A model generated the notes under the pieces. The model had not been told where the DNA came from. It saw only the letters and a program-made list of their open reading frames with translations, and searched no databases. Source: Dipylidium caninum (Eukaryota > Platyhelminthes > Cestoda > Cyclophyllidea > Dipylidiidae). From it: 64,000 nucleotides of DNA. The translations under genes and the position numbers were made by a program. Positions within the stretch are counted from its first letter, which is position 1. Each line of letters opens with the position of its first letter. Where the stretch lies: the NCBI GenBank assembly GCA_017562135.1, contig QEYB01001669.1, positions 1 through 64,000 of the forward strand, read 5' to 3'. This document shows positions 51,547 through 61,579 of the stretch, in pieces.

Positions 51547-52733
51547 CTTCCCCCCAAGCGCTGAAACATCCGAGGTGCTTCAGCGCTTGCGTCGCGGTGC
51601 GAACGGACGCTGACAGACCGTCTGATCGCTGCTGTCAGCCGGTATGGGTGGCCGGGAAATGCACAAATTCACCCCGTCCAAGCCGGTCCCAGCCACGATC
51701 CCTGCGGAGGTGCCATTCAACGCGGGTGAATGCGAAATTTGCTACATTTGAGCGAAAATTTGAATAAGCCAAAAAAACGGAGGCCAACGCCCCAGCAGTT
51801 AATTGTACCGTTGGTACAATGGAAGAGTCGACTGGACGCTCCGCTACAAGTTGCCGTATTAAAAATATTTGGGAAGAGTGGCATTCACGGCTTTTTTTAC
51901 CCTACTTATTTCCTTCTCCTCGTGACGTTCACTAGGTTAAACTGCGTGCAGTCACCGAAGACGGACTGAGCCTCGGGCCAGTTAGACACTTCAACATTAT
52001 CAGGGGACAGAAGTTGCCAAGTTGAGGTGAATTGGACGCCCGTTCACCTCCACGAGTGCGGCAGTGGACCGCTCGTCCGACTCTGCCGTCGCAGCAGGAA
52101 AGTTTGCCTCATCAGGGGAATTAGTAGATCCCGACGAATTTGGGAGGCCGCAAAACTGGGCGGCTTTAAAGTCTTCCGCGTAACTTCCGCCTCGCCCGAG
52201 AAGCCTTTTCGCACCAGCATGTTGTAGATAGCGGGGATGCTCTTCGTCCGAAAAGATTCACCACCACCAAATCGCGTCCAGGAGTTGGTGGTTAGGAATA
52301 CGGCAAAAGCCGTTGGAAGACGTGGAGGATGAGGCGCCGCGACAGAATCCATCTGTTAGCATTGAGTTGAACGGAAGCCGCATTAGATCGGAACCGACAT
52401 ACACGATGTGGAAAATGGTGTCGAGAGAAAGTCCATCACTCACTCCGACTCTAATGTGAACTTCAAAGGCTGTTTTTCCAGCACTTTCGACAGCAGTGGC
52501 TCATGTATCGCCAACTGTCGGGCAGTCTTCTGCCAATCAGATAAAATACCTCTGGATAAAACGGAGGGAAAGACTTGCCTGTGAATTGCAGTCCTCAAGG
52601 GTGGAGGACCGCGCTAAGCGAGACGAGGAGAACAGCATCGTCCACGAGGCTCCAGTTGATTATGCTGATGGCGCAATGCAGGGGAGAAGAAAGTTAATGT
52701 GTTTTTGGTGTTTCATTTGGGCTTTCTCTTGGG

Positions 52734-52760
52734 GGTTGGCAAATAAGTCTTGGCGGCTTT
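52734..52760 (+). repeat. Mariner terminal inverted repeat
   Basis: ggttggcaaataagtc followed by ttggcgg, located 47-73 bp beyond the transposase stop. This is typical of one mariner end. Confidence 0.65.
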
Positions 52761-53881
52761 TAAGTTTTGAATGAAAAGTCACAACTTATACTTGAATAAT
52801 ACACTTTTATTCAAACACGTCGTGTCTGTTTTCGTGGATGACCTCCTGCGTTCGTTCAGACAGTGTCACGATTCCTCGGGCACCAAATTTCTGATCTTTG
52901 CTGACAAAAAAAAACTGAATTAAGTATATTTTGACAATTTTATCACTCGATAAGTTATGTGCCGAACGGCGAAGTGAATGGCAATCTGAAGGTGCGGCGG
53001 CGAGGCATTCCAATCCAGATTCCATCAACTGTGGCGGGATTGCGAATCAGAACGGTGGAAGACAGCCTTCTCCTGGTCGCTTTGCTCGAGGTGCATCGCT
53101 CGCCTGGGCGAGTTGTTGAACGTGCACGTTTGATTTGGTCCTTTAGTTGTTCGGCAAAAGCCCAAACTGCAGAAGTCTCTCATATTCCCACCAGACTGAC
53201 AGCATATTCTTTGTCTGGTGAATCTCTGTTTTTACTGTTGTGTGAGCTGCTTCAACTGGCATCAGCCACCATTTCTGCCGACTGACTTTGTTGTGAACGG
53301 TTCGCTTTTCCTCGCCAGGAAGTAGCCCTTCCGGAAATTGACGAATTGCGATGCGTTGCGCCGAACGAATCACCTTAAGTTGGTGGGGAATGGGTCCGAA
53401 GATCGAGTTTCCTGCCACAGGCGAGCCTTTCTTTAACTTTTCCTTTCAAGACACGCAGGCGATTCGCATCTCAGCCTCTCCGCATCACCACTTGATGCGC
53501 TCCGTCGATCCCAATCGGCAACGGCCTCGATCGACGCGGGCCTCACCGACTTCGACTGGACGGACGGAGAGAAAGCTGGTAAAGCACTTTCTAAGGCACT
53601 GTGTGTCTGTCCCATTCTGAACAAACAAGTTCTTGCGTGCTTGTGGTGCGTCTTCATCTTTCTGCCTGAAGTGTACGTCTTATTTTTTCCATTTCAAATT
53701 GGGGTAAAAGCAAAGCCACAGAACTAAACAATGCAATTGTTCTACAACTGAAAGGCAGCAGTCCAAACAATAAGAAAAAGAACTTAGGTTAGGCACTTTA
53801 AAAAAGAAAACGAGACGAAAGAAAGAGAGGAGGTGGAAAATTCGTCTGTCGACAAGTCGGCAATCATTCAGTTGCCAACCC
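52734..53881 (-). mobile_element. Degraded mariner-family transposon
   Basis: Minus-strand frames contain an ordered set of mariner transposase landmarks, split by stops and frameshifts. GPIPHQL stands at the WVPHEL position. EEKRTVHNKVSRQKW resembles the DEKW..YDN region. MLSVWWEYERLLQFGLLP, FHRSD..SRH at the HDNARPH position, APSDCHSLRRSAHNLS, and FFVSKDQKFGARGI near the C-terminus (stop at 52807-52809) follow in order. A mariner-type terminal sequence (ggttggcaaataagtc) lies at 52734-52750. A weaker inverted match ending ttgccaacc at 53881 may be the other end. The relic is about 1.15 kb, slightly short for a mariner, and cannot be active. Confidence 0.8.
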
Positions 53882-54712
53882 AAAAGAAAGAGGAGTCGCA
53901 AACACTGCTTAATTGCCGTCGGAGCAGAGGGGAGCAAACGTGTGCATGCGTCAGCTCCTTGTCTCCTCAGCCAGCGGCCTGCGCCTCCCTCGTGCCGTCC
54001 CGACACCAGCAGACGTGCCGTTCCACACACCAGCCAGCGTCGTCTTCGGTCTCGATGCACGCAGGCGACGGAGTCGGGGTCGCTCACGTCGTCCGTCTGA
54101 CTGCCCACTGCCGTACACGAGCAGACACCCCCAAAGGAGTGCTTCATATGGCCACTCAACAGGCGTCTTGGCAGCACAGTCGGGGACAGAGGAGTTGTAC
54201 AGAAGACACGCACCACCTCCCACCAACTTTGGCGAGGCTGCGCTGGTGAACGGCTACACGGAGCCGGGGAGGTGGGGCACCCTTGCGAAATCATTTTCGC
54301 AGACTCTTTAAGAGTGTGTAAGCTTCAAGGACGAATTGTGCCTTCCGTTGCATGGCAGGGCTTGGGTTCGTGTCCTCGTCCAACAGCTTCGTTGCAGACG
54401 ATAACATCGAGACCTGACTCGTGAGGAATGTTTCTAATGTTTAATGTTAACAACAAGAAGAAAAGACTTAAATGGATCCCGAAATCGTGAAGAGGGTTTC
54501 GACCCTTTGGTGATCGCACTCCTCGTCATCCTCATTCTCCCCCAAGTACACAGAAAATCATTCCACTGACAGACGAGAGTCCTCACAAGTGAGCGTGGTA
54601 GAGGGAAGAAGAAGACACGATTGTCGGGCATCCCAATGCCCATGTGACGGTGACGAGGGCGCGCCCATCTTGCGTCCCGCTCGCTACTGCCATGTCGTGA
54701 GTAGCCGTGGTG

Positions 54713-54750
54713 TGGAGGCGAGTGGAGGCGAGTGGAGGCGAGTGGAGGCG
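54713..54750. repeat. 10-bp VNTR, arm 3 allele
   Basis: Only three complete units plus a partial (AGTGGAGGCG on the plus strand). This is the largest length difference seen between the arms near spacer 2. Confidence 0.97.
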
Positions 54751-55415
54751 CATTTCACCCAGCCCAACACCAGGGAAAGACACTTCCCCAAGCTGAGCGT
54801 CACTTGTGCAGCAGCCTGAGACACTTCGTCTTGCTCCAACACATCTCGTTGCACGGCACCTCCTCCCCTCGCATCTGGACGCATCGCAGATGGGATCGGC
54901 TTCACTTGGCTTCTGGCAGAGTGCAGACCACCGAGACGGCCTCTCACCAGCTCCACAGCCACCCAAATCATCCCGTGCTCGCCGACGTTTCTCGCCCTCC
55001 CGCCTCTCCGCCCGCCTCTCCCCTCCTCTCCTCTCCTCTCCCCTCCTCCTCCTCATCCTCCTCCTCATCCTCCTCCTCATCCTCATCCTCATCGTAAATC
55101 CCGTCACTCCGCCCGCGGAGGAGCACGACTCGTGGTTGCGCAGTCGCAAATACTGTGCCTTGCCTCGCTGAATTGCCAGTGTGGAGAAGGTGGACTTTGT
55201 TGTGCATGCGTGCGCTCAGTCCTGCTTGGAGTTCGTCTGCGCCGCGCCATCAGCGAACAAACATTGCGTCTGTTCGCAGCCGACGTGGATGAGATGAAGG
55301 GAAGGCATCACAAGAAAGAACGCATTCTCGTCCTCCTCCTCCTCCTCCTCCTCCTCCTCCAACACCCTGCTATTCTCGACTGGGCAGCGCTGTTGCCCTT
55401 ACTCCCCAACCTCCG

Positions 55416-55470
55416 CCTCGCCTCGCCTCGCCTCGCCTCGCCTCGCCTCGCCTCGCCTCGCCTCGCCTCG
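55416..55470. repeat. GGCGA repeat, arm 3 allele (11 units)
   Basis: Reads CCTCG on the plus strand. It is four units longer than the arm 2 allele. Confidence 0.9.
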
Positions 55471-57818
55471 CCCCGAGTAGGACCTGGACAAAGTCAGTCT
55501 GCGAGGCCGTCACCTCACTCGCCCTGCCACCCCACGAGAAGACTGTCCACGACCTCATCTCTTTGACGGCCGCCGTTAGACCACCCAGTCGCTGACACCA
55601 CCTCTCCGAAGTGACCACCTCCTCCGCTTTCAAGGGCTCAGAATGCATTGGTCCTCAAATGACCTACTCCACCCCACACACGCCCCACAACATCCTCTTC
55701 TTCACAGTCAAATCTGCCTTAGGGGTGGGGGGTGGGGGTGGGGGGGGTGGAGGCGCTCGGGTCTTTGGTTCCTCGGTTCCTCGGGTCCTCGGGTCCACAA
55801 TATGCCACTGATGCGGATGATGGCGCTCCACAGGATGAGTGCGTGGACACACACTCGTTCCTGCTTCTCACTTGCGCTGCACCGCTACGCACGGCACTGG
55901 AATGCAAATCCTCTCAGCAAACGCCTCCCACCCACCCCACGCTCCCCGCCCGGGGCTCTCGGTTGGTCCACCTCCTCCACATTCGTCCAGCTTCCGTGGG
56001 CGGTTAATGCGTGAAGAGATGCTGCCCCTCCTCTTCAACACAACTCCCAATTTCCGGTCGAGTGCCTTCCAACGAGAGTGTTGGGCAGCGGTGGTTCCTT
56101 TCGCCTCCCCCCATTGACTGGACGGTGTACTTCCTCACCGAACATGCTCTCAGTGATCAAAAAAATAGCGCAACAATGGGGCAGCAGCCGTCCAAAGAGG
56201 TAGGGCAGTCTTGCGTGTCACAATCCCAGCGGCGACCACCCCTCCATTGCCGACTCTCCAGTGGGGATACGAGATGTGCGAGTGAGACGACAGGACGTGG
56301 ACGGACCGCCTTTGCGTGGCGTAGGCTGATTGGCACATGCGGAGGAGCCTCGCACTGATTCATCCGAGTCGCGTGTGTTAGAAGATGAAATGTCGCCCTG
56401 CCCCACTTCCCCTTTCCCTTCCCCTTCCCCTTCCCCTTCCCCTTCCCCTTTCCTCCTCCGCCCACTCCTCCTGTCAACTTCACCTACGTCCTCCTGCCGT
56501 TTAGACTCCGCCAAGACAGGCTTGGGGAGATTCGCAGGACTCGACCGTATTCCGCACCCCGCCAATGTCCTCACTTCCCCTTCGGCGGTGATGCCTCGCT
56601 GCATCGCCTGTTGTTGTTGTTGTTGTTGTTGTTGTTGTCTCCGCCACCGCCACTGCGTGAACTCTCCTCCACCGTCGATGCCTCCACCACTTTGCAGAGA
56701 CGACGCAACCGCGCCAATGCATCGCGCTGCTAGTCCAAATGCCTTTTGTCTACTGAGGAGTGTGAACATTAGACTGTGAAGGCAGCAGTGTACGTGAGTA
56801 AATGCCCTGTTTGAGGAGAAGTTCTCTTTCTCAGCAAACTGCCGTGAGTGTGTTGGTGCTACATCCTTGGAAGAGTGCTTTTGCCACGCGGAGGAAGACG
56901 TTTCCCATTGAAGGCCAGTCGACGTCCTTCTCGCCTTCCACACCGCCCCAACAGTCCACCCCGTCGACAGTCAAGTTGCCGTGGCGCCTTCGTGTCTCTT
57001 CGCCCCTCACCGTCACCCACGAGATCGGCGGTTGCAGCTGTGCCTCGAACCGAGAATTCTCCTCCACCCTGTCGCCGTGTAAACTGACTTTACTTCCCCA
57101 AAAATTCGACTGAACGTGGGCGATGTTCCAGACGCGGCTCTGCGGGCCACAGTATCATCTTCAAAGTGCTGCGGTTGACGGAGGTGGTCAGCTTAAAGCA
57201 ACCCACTGGTAAAGCGGCGGAGGCGCCAGTTTACCATTGGGCGAACCCGCCCACACTGCCGCCGCTCTTGGGAAAACCTCTCAGGGACTTTTCAGTCACG
57301 CCCGGGCGAGGGGAAGGTGGGTCAGACAGCTTTCCGTGTGAAAACAAAGGGAAGAAGTTTCACGCAAATGCGTGACATGTGCCACCTAAAGTTGACGTCC
57401 CGCGGGCGTCGTGGTCGCCAGTTCGGGGATGGCCGAGCCCCGTCGGTGTGCAGTCGGGGAAGCGCTTCATCCTGGCGGCCACCTCTCCACTAGAACGCAG
57501 AATACTCTCTGCACCGTCTGCCTCCGCGGTTCCAAGCCTCACACTTTGGCCAAAATGTACGCCCTTGTACGCATTCGCAACAAGGTGACAAGTGGAAGTT
57601 CAGCCTCACGCCAACCTGAGTGCTAGGTGATTTGTTAGTCGGTCCACATCAACCCCCACCCTCGTCCTCAAGCCAGTCTGTTCAAATCAGGCCCCTCGCA
57701 GTGTTTGCCCCCAGCTAAACCCACGCAGCATGGGAGACGAACTCGTCCACCCTTCCAACAAAGTCATCCACGTGACCTCGGGATGGGAGAAACCAAAACC
57801 TCCTGTCTTGGAGGCATC

Positions 57819-59934
57819 TCATGGTACACAGGGTGTATCTGTCAACAATGAAGTGGGTGCACAAAATGGGACTTTTCCGCATGAGCTGGTGTACATGCGT
57901 GAGGGGGTTGCAAGGTGGGGGGAGACAGCGAATGAAGCTCGTCTTCGGGGGAGGGTTGGAGGTGGAAGGAGGGTCTGGGCACGAGGAAGGGATGTGGGAA
58001 GCGCGGACACGCCTGGTGATTTAGTGGCTGTTTAAAACAATTGTGGACTAAGTAATCCTACTAAACTTACGTTTGCAATTCTCGATGGAGGACGCCTCGC
58101 CTGAAATGCCACAGAAATTTTTATACAATGGAGACTAGCAACAGTGTGCAACCCCCCTCCACCCGCCCCAGCGATGCGCCACTGCTGCAGGGACTGTCCA
58201 CTGGCCGTCAAAGCGGCCGTGAAGAGGCCTTAGACGAGAGCATGGGCGAGCGGCGCACGCACCTGTCTGAGTCCAGTCGAGAGTGATGGCCAACGCGCCT
58301 CTCTCGCCGTGCCACGCGTAGGTCGCGTAGTCCACGCCCGCCCTACGGGAGATGTTGGCCCTGAATACCATCCACTTCTCCTTGCTGTCCACTGTTAGGT
58401 CTTCTACAAAAACACACACCTCCCCGTTGCCTCTTCTCTTCCTCCACCTCCTCCACCACCACACAATCACCCCCGACACATGCAAAGGAAGTTAAGTAGG
58501 CAAACTAACTGCATATTTCTCCGTCTCCGAACAGGATGGTCGTCCCTCTCCATTTGCACCGAAATACGGCACCAACAGCCAATTCATACTGTCAGAGCAA
58601 AAAAAACAGAACAAAATGATTCACTAGCGTCTACATTTCCACCAGACGCGTGGTAACTGTGCAACTGCCTCAGTCGTCGCCTGTTCGTTGTCTGTGAATC
58701 CTGGCCAGTTAGACGCTAATTAAATGAGTTGCCATTGAGAGAGTGCCAGGAAGAACTGCGCCTATCAGGGGAACTCAGACGGCCAGGGTGGCGAACGAGT
58801 GTCGGCGCCGTCTGCTGCTGTCTCTCCAGCAGCTGCTGGCTCCCCCTTCTGTGCTGCTCTGCCGCACTGCCCAACCGAAGAAGTGAACTCAGCGGACATT
58901 TTTGCTCCTGCAGCAGTCGGTCGAATATGCCCATGCGGGGAAACGAGTTAGAACAAAAGCGTCTCACCTCGCCGAGCATGTTTATTCCTTTCGTTCACAA
59001 ACTCGATCGTGGTGGCGTCCTTCCCACCCAAAGCCCGGTACAATGGTGCTGAGCGTTCCACGATGAGGTCACCTGCAATGAAGGCCACTTTCGTCAGTCA
59101 ACATCGTCTCTCCCAACTACGGAAGTGAACGAACCGAGGTGAGACTGCATTTCGCATGCATATGAGTCGTGTGCAGTGCTGTCACTAACCTACCGTCTTC
59201 TGGAGCAGGAAATTCGCAGTTTCGGGCAGTGAGCACTGTGTACTCGTAATCGCCCGCCAATACGCTCAAGAACTCGAAGTGTATCGAGTCCCTCAGGGTG
59301 ATGTTGGCATAACCTTGCAAACAAAATTCACCACATTTACGTGATAAATGATTGTTTTTCTTTAACTAAATCTTATTGAAGGGATATAATGCAAGAGGAA
59401 AATGTTAGGTTACCTGGTTTGTTGTCACAAGGGAAGCCAATTTGTTTATTTTGATAAATGCACACGCCATTAACTGTCATGATGCCCTGCACGAGGTCAT
59501 TTTCATAAAGGAGGAAGACCTTTAACAATAAAGGCAATCGGCAAAATTGAAAAAATAAAAGTGGGGATGAGCGGCTGAGAATGACCTCAAACATTAGAAA
59601 GACGCTGTACTACTTGAGGGGGGGGGGTAGTTGACTGGCTTACAGGTGGAAAGGAGGTTTTGAAACAGCATTGGTCCAAAGAGCCCTTGATTGGGGCTAA
59701 TAACCCGAGAGCCCCATATAGTCAGATCACCTCCAACTAAAGGGCATCAAGAGTCAGAAATGAGTACGTTTTATCCCTCTCCGTCACCTGTCATTACCGA
59801 AATACTTTAAAGTAATTGTATAAATTATGTTGAGGAGGGGCTCCAAGCACACGAGTTGAGATTACGACAAAAACGTGTCTACACTTACTGGCAGACCAAA
59901 TTCTAAGGAGAATAAAGAGAGCGAGCCGAAGCAT
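57819..59934 (-). pseudogene. Secreted-protein gene, arm 3 copy with two frameshifts
   Basis: Minus-strand exons are 59889-59934, 59644-59736, 59414-59519, 59194-59313, 58968-59072, 58510-58588, 58263-58403, 58071-58100 and 57819-58027, mirroring the arm 2 gene. Exon 2 is 93 nt instead of 92 (an extra base in the aaa at 59663-59665), and exon 5 is 105 instead of 104 (an extra base near 58996, next to a substitution). Both break the frame. All splice sites and the TATA box are intact and the other exons keep their lengths. Either this copy is a very young pseudogene or the two insertions are uncorrected sequencing errors. The extra base in a homopolymer favours error for the first site. Confidence 0.65.
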
Positions 59935-59971
59935 GTTGTCGCTTCTTCATCACGGCGTAAAAGATGTCTCA

Positions 59972-59977
59972 TTTATA
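59972..59977 (-). promoter_or_regulatory. TATA box of secreted-protein gene, arm 3 copy
   Basis: Minus-strand TATAAA, 43 bp upstream of the ATG at 59932-59934. Confidence 0.65.
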
Positions 59978-60594
59978 CTCTCAGCTCTACCCTACCAAGT
60001 CCCGCAGCGCAACGTGATTGGTTTTCCACTACTTTTTACCAACCATGTGAGGTTACAAACAACACAACTTAGGTTTAGTAGATAATCGCACTGGCTAGAA
60101 GGCGGACAAACGTTATCCATTATTTGGTAACAAAGTTGCGCGAGATTTGGGTGGTTAATTGTGGCAAATTTGAAACATTTTGAGTTGAAAGCACCAATCT
60201 TAATTGGAAGTGGAGCTGGCGTACTCCTTCTCCCTCTTCCAAGACGAAAACGTTTAAATGCATGTGATAACGTTAAAGTACGCAAATCAAAAAGGCTGGT
60301 GACCTTGGCGGCTGGATTCGATTTTAAAGCCTCTAATTTACCTAATGCAAACAACTCATGAAGTGTACACTCTTTTGTTTCCGAATATAATTGGAATCAA
60401 AGTCGAGCACGAATATGTGTTTTCCGGAGATAAAACAAGACAATAAAACTGACATTCTGGTCTAATACGGTGTAAACTGTTATAAGCACTGTCGAGTGGT
60501 GTATTTTTTGTATGCATATCGAAATACATTCACAGAAATGGCGCGAATTTTTAACGGGATCTCATCCAGAAGCACTGAACACTGTACCTGAAAC

Positions 60595-60810
60595 ATGCTT
60601 TTCAGTTATTTTCCCGTATTATCAACCCTCAAAATAGACTTAATACCAGCCACAACTTGCCTTAAGTTGTTGTTGATTATATTTAACGGCTATTACGCAA
60701 CAGTTAGTTTAGCGGTCTGCGTGTACTCGTTTCGGCAATTCAAGGTGCATAAGCCTCCCGAGCCCTGTGCACGTCTCATCACTTATGAGACAAGTTTATA
60801 CGAAATGTAA
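60595..60810 (+). CDS. Possible upstream exon with a membrane segment, arm 3
   Basis: Counterpart of 38544-38753 with two extra leucine codons (ttgttg) before the hydrophobic stretch. The frame is otherwise intact. Confidence 0.25.
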   Translation: MLFSYFPVLSTLKIDLIPATTCLKLLLIIFNGYYATVSLAVCVYSFRQFKVHKPPEPCARLITYETSLYEM

Positions 60811-61300
60811 CCCTTGAGATGCATTCAAAGCTTTCGATACTAGAATAACAAATAGAACGATTCGTATAACATGACAATATCGGAATGCCTTCCACACATC
60901 TCCGCATTTTACAGTAAATAGAAGGAGTAATAATTAAAGCATCTGTTAGCTCACGAATACGAAAATTAAAAATCGCCTACTATCAAAGATAATATCTCAT
61001 TTTAGCCAATAATTTCACTGGCTAGGCACAGACTGTCTATTCCTTTAAACATGTCCCGAGTTAAAATTAGTCGTCAATGAAATGTTTACTTTAAGATAGT
61101 TTATGAGAAAATCACATGAAAATGGGTCTGTGTACGAAAAATAGTTTATTTTATTATAAACTATATATACCGTTGAAATCCAGTGCATTATTTACTGTTG
61201 CAGATTCCTCTCTTCCCGACAGACTCAAATTTTGCCATATGCATTGTTTAACACCCCTTCGTACGGCTGGATATCGCTATGCATTGCATTCTGTTTTTAG

Positions 61301-61504
61301 ACTGTGTTCCGATATACTTTGTCTAACGCTTATCCTGAAGCCGAAGTTCACGTTATGATTTATGGCAACACTCTATTTGTTCCCAAGATTATTATCAACC
61401 GCCAATATGTTGGACAAATTGCCACCGCTGATGATAAACGAGAATCAGAGAGTAAAATATTTGTCAAAGTGAATTCCTTTCCCCGCCTTCCTCTTGTCAA
61501 CTAA
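61301..61504 (+). CDS. Terminal exon of an unidentified gene, arm 3
   Basis: Same 67-codon exon as 37876-38079, with the acceptor at 61299-61300 and stop at 61502-61504. No frame-breaking change is visible. It lies head-to-head with the secreted-protein gene copy that starts at 59934, so the two genes would share a ~1 kb divergent intergenic region. Confidence 0.5.
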   Translation, partial: TVFRYTLSNAYPEAEVHVMIYGNTLFVPKIIINRQYVGQIATADDKRESESKIFVKVNSFPRLPLVN

Positions 61505-61555
61505 GGGTTTCTAACATCGAGGTTATTCAAAAGTGGCTACTCCTACCTTTCGATA

Positions 61556-61561
61556 AATAAA
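61556..61561 (+). terminator. Poly(A) signal after the conserved terminal exon, arm 3
   Basis: AATAAA located 52 bp downstream of the stop at 61504. Confidence 0.6.
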
Positions 61562-61579
61562 AGTATCTACGTTAACTTG

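Larger units (their letters stand above)
44867..54551. other. Single-copy spacer 2 (9.7 kb)
   Basis: Unique sequence between the outer edges of arms 2 and 3. It contains an intact secreted-protein gene (45800-48410), an orphan open exon (51382-51546) and a degraded mariner element (52734-53881). In 44867-45750, 48411-51381, 51547-52733 and 53882-54551 I find no supportable gene. Open frames of 100-200 codons exist (for example 49511-50095) but have no recognisable domain. Confidence 0.9.

Noticed and set aside
51802..51820. 8-bp stem hairpin (attgtacc gtt ggtacaat)
   Set aside because: It is perfect but isolated, with no neighbouring features that would give it a role.
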